Below, piece after piece: positions 1 to 6,454 of a DNA stretch of 64,000 bases. A program made the position numbers and the translations under genes. The stretch spans positions 1 to 64,000 of the forward strand of contig JBCCLH010000015.1 of NCBI GenBank assembly GCA_039026955.1, given 5' to 3'. How positions within the stretch are numbered: the first letter of the stretch is position 1; each line of letters opens with the position of its first letter. Under the pieces are notes generated by a model. That model saw only the letters and a list, made by a program, of their open reading frames with translations. It was not told where the DNA came from and searched no databases. Source of the DNA: Kordia sp039026955. Lineage in GTDB: Bacteria > Bacteroidota > Bacteroidia > Flavobacteriales > Flavobacteriaceae.

Positions 1-42
1 AAAAAAACAAAACGGAAATCTAATCTTTAATACGACTCGCTT

Positions 43-996
43 TTGAACGAAATTATTTTTGAACTTTCTGAGATCAGTCCAAGAGAGTTTTTTGGTCATC
101 AGAATACCAATATAGAATTGCTTAAGAAATACTTTCCGAAACTTAAAATTGTCGCTAGAGGAAATAAAATTAAAGCCTATGGTGATGAAGCATTATTGGA
201 AGAATTTGACAAGCGTTTAACCATGTTGATGGAGCATTTTGCGAAGTACAATAAAATTGACGAAAATGTCATTGAACGTGTACTCACGAGCGAAAGTTCT
301 AAAGATTATGCTACTTCCGAAGCGAGTGGAGAAGTGTTAGTGCATGGCGCAAATGGAAAGTTGATTAAAGCCATGACAGCGAATCAGCGCAAGTTGGTGG
401 AACTCATGAATAAAAACGATATGGTTTTTGCGATTGGTCCTGCGGGAACGGGAAAAACCTACACAGGCGTTGCATTAGCAGTCAGAGCGTTGAAAAATAA
501 AGAAGTAAAACGTATCATTTTAACGCGTCCTGCGGTAGAAGCTGGAGAAAGTTTAGGATTTTTACCAGGCGATTTAAAAGAAAAGCTCGATCCGTATATG
601 CAACCGTTATATGATGCGTTGCGCGATATGATTCCGCCAGAAAAATTAGCCAAATACATAGAAGACGGCACCATTCAAATTGCGCCCATGGCTTTTATGC
701 GTGGACGTACGTTAGATAATGCGTTTGTGATTTTGGATGAAGCACAAAACACAACCCATGCACAAATGAAGATGTTTTTAACGCGTATGGGAAAAAATGC
801 AAAGTTCATGCTCACAGGCGATCCAGGACAAATTGATTTGCCAAGACGCGTCATTTCTGGACTAAAAGAAGCATTATTAGTATTAAAAGACATCAAAGGC
901 ATCGGAATGATTTATTTGGATGATAAAGATGTTGTACGTCACAGACTTGTTAAGAAAGTGATTGAAGCGTATAAGAGTTTGGAGCATCAGAATTGA
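43..996 (+). CDS. phoH: PhoH family ATPase
   Basis: Cytoplasmic P-loop ATPase of the PhoH/PhoL family, linked in other bacteria to RNA metabolism and stress. The 317-residue product has Walker A GPAGTGKT at residues 132-139 and Walker B FVILDEAQN at 228-236. Residues 1-110 form the usual KH-like N-terminal region, and the length is normal for the family. The start is a TTG: an in-frame TAA lies 15 bases upstream, and starting at TTG gives the family-typical MNEIIFEL opening. It is followed by a hairpin and then a repeat-filled gap, so it is probably the last gene of its unit. The family assignment is firm; the physiological role is not. Confidence 0.95.
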   Translation: MNEIIFELSEISPREFFGHQNTNIELLKKYFPKLKIVARGNKIKAYGDEALLEEFDKRLTMLMEHFAKYNKIDENVIERVLTSESSKDYATSEASGEVLVHGANGKLIKAMTANQRKLVELMNKNDMVFAIGPAGTGKTYTGVALAVRALKNKEVKRIILTRPAVEAGESLGFLPGDLKEKLDPYMQPLYDALRDMIPPEKLAKYIEDGTIQIAPMAFMRGRTLDNAFVILDEAQNTTHAQMKMFLTRMGKNAKFMLTGDPGQIDLPRRVISGLKEALLVLKDIKGIGMIYLDDKDVVRHRLVKKVIEAYKSLEHQN

Positions 997-1011
997 CGTT
1001 CATAGAACGTC

Positions 1012-1032
1012 ATGCTGAACTTGATTCAGCAT
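1012..1032. repeat. Dispersed CTGAA hairpin (REP-like) after phoH
   Basis: Perfect 8-base inverted repeat ATGCTGAA / TTCAGCAT around a 5-base loop CTTGA. The same word family (GTCATnCTGAnCTTGAnTCAG) recurs near 5090, 8700 and 9117, so this is a dispersed REP-like unit rather than a phoH-specific site. It could act as a weak terminator, but there is no T-run. Confidence 0.55.
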
Positions 1033-1487
1033 CTGTTTAATGCTAGCAGTATTGAGATGTGAGTATTGAGAATTGAGATAGTTCAAAATCAACTTATTAT
1101 TTATTGAACAACTGCGACTATAGAAGCAAAAGTATATGAATATAAAGCGTCACTTCGAGTGATTTTCGCAGAAAATTGTATCGAGAAGTACTTTGAAAAT
1201 GGAAGTTTATAGTTAGTTTAGTTATGAGTTATGAGTTATGAGTTGTTCAAACCAACAAACATTTTAACAAAAGTCTATTTTTGAATCAAAACTCAATTTG
1301 AATTATAAATGTTGAATGCTGAATGTTGAATTGAAACCAACCCACAACGGAGCGCAGCGACCAACTGACCACTAATGAAGCAAAATGTTAAATGCTAAAC
1401 TTTAAATGTTAAATCGAAACTTACTGACAACTGACAACAGACAACAAGCAACCAAAAACCCAACACCAAAGACCCAAGACCAAAAAA
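1033..1487. repeat. Non-coding phrase-repeat region upstream of purC
   Basis: There is no credible gene here. The segment is built from short drifting words: GAGTTATGAGTTAT around 1215-1245, AATGTTGAATGC around 1305-1335, CAAAATGTTAAATGC around 1380-1415, and ACAACTGACAACAGACAAC followed by CCAACACCAAAGACCCAAG up to the purC start codon. A TCGAAGTGA-type inverted repeat (1149-1191) is embedded. The same words appear near 15.1, 23.1, 43.4 and 60.7 kb. Confidence 0.7.
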
Positions 1488-2438
1488 ATGAGCAATACCA
1501 TAACATCCACCAATTTCAATTTCCCAAACCAAACCGCAAAATACACAGGAAAAGTCCGCGAAGTATATACGATTAATGATGATCTTTTAGTGATGATTGC
1601 CACCGATCGTTTGTCTGCGTTTGATGTAGTGATGCCGAAAGGAATTCCGTTTAAAGGTCAAATCTTAAATCAGATTGCGACGAAAATGATGAAAGCTACG
1701 GAACATTTGGTGCCAAATTGGTTGATTGCCACTCCTGATCCGAATGTAGCGATTGGACATCATTGCGAGCCTTTTAAAGTGGAAATGGTGATTCGTGGGT
1801 ATTTATCGGGTCATGCAGCACGTGAGTATAAAGCGGGAAAACGGATGTTGTGTGGTGTGGAAATGCCAGAAGGTATGATTGAAAATGATAAGTTTCCTTC
1901 CCCAATTATTACACCAGCAACGAAAGCTGAAATGGGCGCACATGATGAAGATATTTCTCGTGAAGATATTCTCGCACGCGGAATTGTTTCTGAAGAAGAT
2001 TACATTCAATTAGAAAACTATACGAGATTATTGTTTGCAGAAGGTACCAAAATTGCCCAAGAACGCGGATTGATTTTGGTAGACACCAAATACGAATTCG
2101 GAAAGACAAAAGATGGTAACATCGTGTTGATTGATGAAATTCACACACCAGATTCTTCTCGTTATTTCTACGCAGACACCTACGAAGAATTGCAAGCCAA
2201 ACAAGAACCGCAAAAGCAGTTGTCCAAAGAATTTGTACGTCAGTGGTTAATTAGCAATGGTTTTCAAGGAAAAGAAGGTCAGGAAGTACCTTTTATGAGT
2301 GATGCATATATCAATTCAGTTTCCGACCGTTATATTGAATTATACGAAAATATTACAGGTGACACCTTTGAAAAAGCAGATGTTTCTAACATTTTAGACC
2401 GAATCGAAGCGAATGTTGTTTCTTTTCTTGCCGAGTAG
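1488..2438 (+). CDS. purC: Phosphoribosylaminoimidazole-succinocarboxamide synthase
   Basis: SAICAR synthase of de novo purine synthesis, joining CAIR and aspartate with ATP hydrolysis in the cytoplasm. The 316-residue product has the N-terminal signature YTGKVREVY (about residues 19-27) and IATDRLSAFDV (about 38-48) for nucleotide binding. VEMVIRGYLSGHA near 99-111 and LVDTKYEFG near 198-206 are classic PurC motifs. It belongs to the longer form (about 300 residues) typical of Bacteroidota and fungi rather than the 240-residue enterobacterial form. It is monocistronic here, with other purine genes absent. The ATG lies directly at the edge of a C-rich phrase repeat, so its promoter may lie inside the repeat. 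Confidence 0.97.
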   Translation: MSNTITSTNFNFPNQTAKYTGKVREVYTINDDLLVMIATDRLSAFDVVMPKGIPFKGQILNQIATKMMKATEHLVPNWLIATPDPNVAIGHHCEPFKVEMVIRGYLSGHAAREYKAGKRMLCGVEMPEGMIENDKFPSPIITPATKAEMGAHDEDISREDILARGIVSEEDYIQLENYTRLLFAEGTKIAQERGLILVDTKYEFGKTKDGNIVLIDEIHTPDSSRYFYADTYEELQAKQEPQKQLSKEFVRQWLISNGFQGKEGQEVPFMSDAYINSVSDRYIELYENITGDTFEKADVSNILDRIEANVVSFLAE

Positions 2439-2594
2439 TTTTTAATTGTGCTAAATATGGTCTAACTTGCAATACGTAATAATTGTAAATGTGGTATTTT
2501 CTGAATGAAAAGCCACTGATTCCCTATAAAAATTCCTGCCAAATTGTAGTATGTAGATGATTGCCAGCTATTTTAAAAAAGTAGCTGATTAGTT

Positions 2595-2623
2595 TTGATA
2601 TATTTTTAAAAAAAGTATATTTT
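2595..2623 (+). promoter_or_regulatory. Candidate Bacteroidota promoter for the TPR/AraC gene
   Basis: TTG at 2595-2597 and TATATTTT at 2616-2623 are separated by 18 bases, close to the flavobacterial TTG...TAnnTTTG consensus. They would place transcription start about 15 bases before the ATG at 2645. Confidence 0.45.
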
Positions 2624-2644
2624 TCCAATGAATATACCTACTTC

Positions 2645-4342
2645 ATGATGAATCGTTTTTTACCATATTATCTCCTGCTATGTCTGCTCTATGCGTGTGG
2701 GGATGCGACTTCGAATTCGGAAGTAAACAATATGACGAAGATTTTGGAAGAAGCTGAAGAAGCGGTCTTAAATTATCAGGGAATTGAAACAGATTCCATG
2801 ATGCAACTTCGAATGGAGTATTTTCACAAAGCAACTACCTTTAACGATTCTGTACATACCTACCGTGCGTATTTTTATTTAGGTTCCTTTTACCAAAGTA
2901 GAGGTATTTACAAAGATGCAATGTCTGAGTATGAAAAAGCACTACTGCATATTTCAGATGATGCTGATAGCGCGCGTTATGTGCAGACAAAAATGGCGAT
3001 GGCTACTGCTGAAATTGAATTAGGAAATAATCACAAAGCAGGCGAAATATTGTTAGATACGTACGAAGTGGCACAACGAAACAATCGTACCATGCAGTTG
3101 ATCAATATCAATGGGAATATGGGGATTTTGAGTCTGGATTTGAACAATTTTGACGAAGCGAAAAAAAGCTTCAAAGAAGCCATCAATACTATTGAAACTA
3201 AGCAATTGATAGAAAAAGATTCCATCAATTATGTGTTGGATTATATCAGTTATCATATGTTTTTAGCGAAAGCGTATCAAGCTGAAAAACTACATGATTC
3301 TGCCATGCATTACATCGATAAAGGAATTATTATCGCCGATTATTACAAAGATATTGAGGGCAAAGCCTATTTGTTTGAATTAAAAGGAAAAACCAATACT
3401 GCTACAGGTGCATATGATGAAGCTTATGAAAATCTGACGGCTTCCAAGGCAATTTTTACAGATTTAGAAAATGAAATGCAACTTTCTAAAATCATGTATT
3501 TGTTGGCTAATTATCATTTTCAAAAAGGAGAAGCTTCTGAAGCGTTGGCGGTGTTAAGCGAATTAGAAACACGGTACACACAAGATTTTCTGCTGGAAAC
3601 AGATTATTACGATGCGATGGTATTAAAAGCAGATGTTTTTAAAAGCATCAAACAGTTTGAGAACGAATCAAAGTACCGACAAATATCGACCGACGTTCAA
3701 AAACAGATTGCTGCAAAACAAGATAAATCAACGGTATTTCAAACCACCACACAATACGAAATCGAAAAGATTAAAAATAAATTTGCGGCACAACAACAAA
3801 AAGACGAAAAGCGTTTTACTATTTTTTTAATTAGTGCGATTGCTGTGATTGGCATCTTTGGATTTTTATTGTATCAACAATTTACCAAAAGAAAGCTAGT
3901 TCCCGCTGTAGCGGCAATTCCAACAGAAAAATCAAAAGGAGAAAACATAATTCCTAAAAAAGAGAAACCGATCTCTCAGACTGGAATTAAAAGCGATAAA
4001 ACGGTAGATGAAATTCTACAAAAATTAAAAAATCTGGAAGAACAAGAATTCTATCTCAATCCAAAATACAATCTCTATGCAACAGCCAAAAAGATTGAGA
4101 CGAATACGACCTATTTATCGACTATTTTAAATGCGCACAAGAAAATGACCTTTACGGAATATCTCAACAATCTTCGCATTCACTACACGCTCAACCGATT
4201 GGCGAATGATAAGAAATTTCGTATGTATACCATCAAAGCAATAGCAAAGGAAGTTGGTTACAAAAGCCACGGATCTTTTTCAAGAGCATTCAAAGCGAAA
4301 ACAGGCGAAAACCCATCTACTTACCTAAAAAAGATTCGTTAA
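2645..4342 (+). CDS. Membrane-anchored TPR / AraC-type transcriptional regulator
   Basis: The 565-residue product has an N-terminal signal with a lipobox-like LLYAC (Cys about 18). A long TPR-like helical region follows (about 60-370), then a short coiled segment, one transmembrane helix near 391-412 and a C-terminal AraC-type double HTH (about 460-565, ending in SHGSFSRAFKAKTGENPSTYL). The topology puts TPRs outside the inner membrane and the DNA-binding domain inside, an arrangement known in Bacteroidota one-component regulators. ATG 2648 is an equally good start. A promoter-like element lies just upstream. The gene sits immediately before an array of GG-leader peptides, so a peptide ligand for the TPR domain is conceivable but unproven. 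Confidence 0.88.
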   Translation: MMNRFLPYYLLLCLLYACGDATSNSEVNNMTKILEEAEEAVLNYQGIETDSMMQLRMEYFHKATTFNDSVHTYRAYFYLGSFYQSRGIYKDAMSEYEKALLHISDDADSARYVQTKMAMATAEIELGNNHKAGEILLDTYEVAQRNNRTMQLININGNMGILSLDLNNFDEAKKSFKEAINTIETKQLIEKDSINYVLDYISYHMFLAKAYQAEKLHDSAMHYIDKGIIIADYYKDIEGKAYLFELKGKTNTATGAYDEAYENLTASKAIFTDLENEMQLSKIMYLLANYHFQKGEASEALAVLSELETRYTQDFLLETDYYDAMVLKADVFKSIKQFENESKYRQISTDVQKQIAAKQDKSTVFQTTTQYEIEKIKNKFAAQQQKDEKRFTIFLISAIAVIGIFGFLLYQQFTKRKLVPAVAAIPTEKSKGENIIPKKEKPISQTGIKSDKTVDEILQKLKNLEEQEFYLNPKYNLYATAKKIETNTTYLSTILNAHKKMTFTEYLNNLRIHYTLNRLANDKKFRMYTIKAIAKEVGYKSHGSFSRAFKAKTGENPSTYLKKIR

Positions 4343-4349
4343 AAAAGTG

Positions 4350-4368
4350 TGTTCAATTTATAAAATGG
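4350..4368 (+). promoter_or_regulatory. Shared TGTTYAATTTATAAAA element, copy A
   Basis: TGTTCAATTTATAAAATGG lies 68 bases before the 4437 peptide start. Near-identical copies occur at 5007-5024, 5526-5543 and 6359-6378, all upstream of peptide genes. The consensus is an imperfect palindrome, CTGTTY-(8)-AAACRG, consistent with an operator or a promoter core. The factor is unknown. Confidence 0.4.
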
Positions 4369-4436
4369 CAAGACTTTTTATAACACTTGTAACAGGTAGT
4401 TACGTATCTTGAATAAAACTAATAAATATACTTAAA

Positions 4437-4631
4437 ATGAAAACGAAGCAAAGACTACTACGATTTAGCAAAATAAAAATCGCCAAAATAAATGTACATT
4501 CTATTGTTGGAAGAGGAACACAACAACAAATTACGCATCAGTGTACACCAGAAGAATCAAGACCGCCTAGCAGAGCAGGTCGTACACAAACCGCTTCCTA
4601 TGACGGCAGTTGTGAAGACGCTGAGACGTAA
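4437..4631 (+). CDS. Small basic peptide, possible RiPP/bacteriocin precursor
   Basis: The 64-residue product opens MKTKQRLLRFSKIKIAKIN, resembling the L-x-L-x-K-x-x-I leader of Bacteroidota class I lanthipeptide precursors. Only two Cys are present (in HQCTPEE and GSCEDAET), with several Ser/Thr between. There is no clear GG cleavage site; GRG near residue 26 is the nearest candidate. A strong terminator follows 25 bases after the stop, and a shared upstream element precedes it, both of which support a real transcription unit. No modification enzyme is nearby. I do not recognise the family with certainty. Confidence 0.55.
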   Translation: MKTKQRLLRFSKIKIAKINVHSIVGRGTQQQITHQCTPEESRPPSRAGRTQTASYDGSCEDAET

Positions 4632-4655
4632 TAATCAAAAATAAAATAGCTATTT

Positions 4656-4694
4656 AAAGGCTTCTTGCAATCAATCAAGAAGCCTTTTTCTTTT
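4656..4694. terminator. Bidirectional intrinsic terminator
   Basis: A perfect 12-bp stem AAAGGCTTCTTG / CAAGAAGCCTTT has an 8-base loop and a T-rich tail on the plus strand. The A-run on the other side makes it usable by the convergent peptide gene at 4706-4903. Its AAGGCTTC/GAAGCCTT core recurs in the terminators at 5563 and 5905. Confidence 0.85.
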
Positions 4695-4705
4695 AGGTAA
4701 AAAAA

Positions 4706-4903
4706 TTAAAACGTTACGTCGTCACAGGTATATATTTGTGGACAAGCAATAATCCATATACAGTATTTTGGTCCTGTTACACGTCCAGCGCAGTCACACC
4801 CGCACTTGGATATATCGTATACAATATCAAAACCACCATTGATTTGACTTTGTTCAGCTTTTGAAATTTTAGTTGCTCCTTTAATGTTTAAAATTTTACT
4901 CAT
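4706..4903 (-). CDS. GG-leader six-Cys peptide, paralogue 1
   Basis: The 65-residue product has leader MSKILNIKGATKISKAEQSQ ending in INGG (double-glycine cleavage after residue 24). The core has the pattern CxCxC-x9-C-x5-C-x5-C, shared exactly with the three paralogues downstream on the same strand. The invariant core words are CGCDCA, RVTGP and YTCDD. GG leaders of this kind direct cleavage and export by peptidase-containing ABC transporters, but none is in the window. Six Cys suggest disulfides or another Cys modification; there are too few Ser/Thr for a typical lanthipeptide. It has its own upstream element and terminator, so it is probably monocistronic. The product may be a bacteriocin, pheromone or toxin. 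Confidence 0.85.
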   Translation of the reverse strand: MSKILNIKGATKISKAEQSQINGGFDIVYDISKCGCDCAGRVTGPKYCIWIIACPQIYTCDDVTF

Positions 4904-4928
4904 GATTATGTAATTTTTGGTTAATTTA

Positions 4929-4946
4929 TACTCTATTTTGGTTTTT
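4929..4946 (-). promoter_or_regulatory. Conserved peptide-upstream element, copy 1
   Basis: Read on the minus strand, AAAAACCAAAATAGAGTA lies 25 bases before the ATG of paralogue 1. The same word occurs at exactly the same distance before paralogue 2 and, displaced by 26 bases, before paralogue 3. Conservation of both sequence and spacing suggests a promoter or activator site, though recent duplication alone could also explain it. Confidence 0.5.
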
Positions 4947-5006
4947 AAGTAATTTTCAAAATAAATTTACGTACAGTTTCATCACAAGAAAAAAGAAATC
5001 GGTTTC

Positions 5007-5024
5007 GTTTTATAAATTGAACAG
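5007..5024 (-). promoter_or_regulatory. Shared TGTTYAATTTATAAAA element, copy B
   Basis: Minus-strand CTGTTCAATTTATAAAAC lies about 104 bases upstream of peptide paralogue 1. It is the second of four copies within 2 kb (see 4350). Confidence 0.4.
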
Positions 5025-5061
5025 ATAAAAGTTGCTGTAAATAGTTATTTACAACTTAAAA

Positions 5062-5140
5062 GAGACTGTCTAAAAAGTCTCTACAGTCGTCATTCTGAGT
5101 CAAGTTCGGTTTGACGAAACCTGTACTTTTTAGACGACCT
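5062..5140. repeat. MITE-like element with GTCTAAAAAGT inverted ends, short copy
   Basis: GTCTAAAAAGT (5068-5078) and its perfect reverse complement (5125-5135) enclose TCATTCTGAGTCAAGTTCGG-type sequence. A longer copy is at 9088-9218. It lies downstream of paralogue 2 where the other paralogues have an AAGGCTTC terminator, so it may serve as that gene's terminator. Confidence 0.65.
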
Positions 5141-5197
5141 TTTGTTTCTTATAACAAGCTACTTATAAATTCTAGTCACTTTTATATTGTAACCCAA

Positions 5198-5392
5198 TTA
5201 TATAATATCATCGCAAGTGTATACTTGCAGACACGCCATGATCCAAGGACAATATTTTGGACCTGTTACACGTCCTGCACAGTCACATCCGCATTTAGAA
5301 ATATCGTATCCAATACTAAGTCCACCATTAATCTGACTTTGTTCCGTTTTTGAAATTTTAGTGGCTCCTTTAATGTTTAAAATTTTACTCAT
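5198..5392 (-). CDS. GG-leader six-Cys peptide, paralogue 2
   Basis: The 64-residue product has a leader almost identical to paralogue 1 (MSKILNIKGATKISKTEQSQ, INGG). The core again has CGCDCAGRVTGPKYC followed by two more Cys at x5 spacing. Differences are concentrated just after the GG site and at the C terminus (YTCDDII), as expected of duplicated peptides diversifying in the mature part. It lies 294 bases upstream of paralogue 1 with its own upstream elements at 5418 and 5526. The role is unknown and the modification and export machinery is not local. Confidence 0.85.
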   Translation of the reverse strand: MSKILNIKGATKISKTEQSQINGGLSIGYDISKCGCDCAGRVTGPKYCPWIMACLQVYTCDDII

Positions 5393-5417
5393 GATTATAG
5401 TTGTTTCAGTTAATCCC

Positions 5418-5450
5418 TACTCTGTTTTGGTTTTTCAGGTAACACCATTT
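5418..5450 (-). promoter_or_regulatory. Conserved peptide-upstream element, copy 2
   Basis: Minus-strand AAATGGTGTTACCTGAAAAA is followed by CCAAAACAGAGTA, 25 bases before the ATG of paralogue 2. It matches copy 3 (5865-5897) over the full 33 bases with few differences and copy 1 over the proximal 18. Confidence 0.55.
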
Positions 5451-5525
5451 TTCACCATTAAAAGTACATACTGTTTTGCGGGAAGAAAAGGAGTACTTCT
5501 TCTGTTTTAAAAATTACGGTTGGTT

Positions 5526-5543
5526 GTTTTATAAATTGAACAG
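5526..5543 (-). promoter_or_regulatory. Shared TGTTYAATTTATAAAA element, copy C
   Basis: Minus-strand CTGTTCAATTTATAAAAC is identical to copy B over the whole 18 bases and lies 133 bases before the start of paralogue 2. Confidence 0.4.
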
Positions 5544-5562
5544 ATAAAAACGGTTGAAAAAC

Positions 5563-5594
5563 AAAAAAGGCTTCGTGAAATCATCAGAAGCCTT
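5563..5594 (-). terminator. Intrinsic terminator of peptide paralogue 3
   Basis: On the minus strand an 8-bp stem AAGGCTTC / GAAGCCTT with a 12-base loop is followed by TTTTTTGT. It lies 21 bases after the paralogue 3 stop, isolating it from paralogue 2. Confidence 0.8.
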
Positions 5595-5615
5595 CAATTT
5601 TACAAATGCCTTTTC

Positions 5616-5813
5616 TTAAATAGCAGAAGTTAGATCATCGCAAGTGTATACATCTGGACATGCAATGAACCATGGACAATACTTTGGACCTGTAACACGT
5701 GCTGCACAGTCACATCCGCATAATGACAAATCGTAGCCAAAACCACCATTAATTTGACTTTGTTCTGACTTTGAAATTTCTGTTGCTCCTTTAATGTTTA
5801 AGATTTTACTCAT
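5616..5813 (-). CDS. GG-leader six-Cys peptide, paralogue 3
   Basis: The 65-residue product has leader MSKILNIKGATEISKSEQSQ with INGG. The core has CGCDCAARVTGPKYC plus two further Cys at x5 spacing, ending YTCDDLTSAI. It keeps all six Cys but changes the residues between GG and the first Cys. Its terminator at 5563 and its upstream element at 5865-5897 show an independent transcription unit. The CTGTTY palindrome found before paralogues 1, 2 and 4 is missing here, so regulation may differ. Confidence 0.85.
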   Translation of the reverse strand: MSKILNIKGATEISKSEQSQINGGFGYDLSLCGCDCAARVTGPKYCPWFIACPDVYTCDDLTSAI

Positions 5814-5864
5814 GATTTATAGTTTTTATACCAATTTAAATGTAAAGAGGTATTAGTTAATCCT

Positions 5865-5897
5865 TACTCTATTTTGGTTTTTCAGGTCACACCATTT
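5865..5897 (-). promoter_or_regulatory. Conserved peptide-upstream element, copy 3
   Basis: Minus-strand AAATGGTGTGACCTGAAAAA is followed by CCAAAATAGAGTA. It lies 51 bases upstream of the paralogue 3 ATG, 26 bases further than in paralogues 1 and 2, because of an extra insertion in the leader region. Confidence 0.5.
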
Positions 5898-5904
5898 ATA
5901 TATC

Positions 5905-5940
5905 AAAAAGGCTTCATGAAATAGTTCAGAAGCCTTTCTT
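5905..5940 (-). terminator. Intrinsic terminator of peptide paralogue 4
   Basis: A minus-strand 9-bp stem AAAGGCTTC / GAAGCCTTT with a 13-base loop is followed by TTTTTGA. It has the same core as the terminators at 4656 and 5563, as expected if gene plus terminator were duplicated as a unit. Confidence 0.75.
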
Positions 5941-6008
5941 TTCCCCTAAATATAGTTGCTTATGATAACTATATCATTTAATAATTACTTGTAAATTGAT
6001 TTAATTTT

Positions 6009-6221
6009 TTAGCTTGTTTGACTATCATCACAAGTGTATACTTGTAAACATGCAATATGAATATGGCAGTAGAAAGGACCTGTTACACGACCTGCACAGT
6101 CACATCCACACTTTGATAAATCAAAATCTTTATCTTCTTTTAAAAATCCTCCATTAATTTGGCTTTGTGTTTCTTTTGAAATCACAGAAGCACCTTTAAT
6201 GTTTAAAATGTTTTTTTTCAT
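6009..6221 (-). CDS. GG-leader six-Cys peptide, paralogue 4
   Basis: The 70-residue product is the most divergent of the four. Leader MKKNILNIKGASVISKETQS ends in INGG, followed by a longer acidic spacer (FLKEDKDFDLSK) and then CGCDCAGRVTGPFYC with two further Cys at x5 spacing. Conservation of CGCDC, RVTGP and YTCDD despite leader divergence indicates selection on the core. It is first in the minus-strand row; the divergent MATE gene starts 233 bases away. Mature activity is unknown. Confidence 0.85.
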   Translation of the reverse strand: MKKNILNIKGASVISKETQSQINGGFLKEDKDFDLSKCGCDCAGRVTGPFYCHIHIACLQVYTCDDSQTS

Positions 6222-6358
6222 GCTTTTAAGTTTTTAAGTTAATAATTTGACATAAATAGAATATCGTATTAAGCCACTCACATTTATTTATGATATTTCA
6301 AAAGTACTAGGACACACTATGAGAAAAAAGTGCTTGTGTCGCTGTTTTAAAAAACGAG

Positions 6359-6378
6359 CTGTTTAATTTATAAAACAG
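6359..6378. promoter_or_regulatory. Shared TGTTYAATTTATAAAA element, copy D
   Basis: CTGTTTAATTTATAAAACAG is the most palindromic of the four copies. It lies between the divergent paralogue 4 (138 bases from its start) and the MATE gene (77 bases from its start), so it could serve either or both. Confidence 0.4.
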
Positions 6379-6426
6379 AAAGGATAAAATGGCTGAAAAG
6401 TCTGCGTGTTTCCCATAAAAGAGGAC

Positions 6427-6434
6427 TATATTTG
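6427..6434 (+). promoter_or_regulatory. Candidate -7 element of the MATE gene
   Basis: TATATTTG is an exact TAnnTTTG match lying 20 bases before the GTG at 6455. No clear TTG -33 box is present. It supports the chosen GTG start, because any longer reading would begin upstream of transcription. Confidence 0.45.
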
Positions 6435-6454
6435 CCAGGTCAAAAAACGAGCCT

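Noticed and set aside
5111..5353. 80-residue plus-strand frame opposite peptide paralogue 2
   Set aside because: It is antisense to a well-conserved GG-leader peptide gene and starts inside the MITE-like element.
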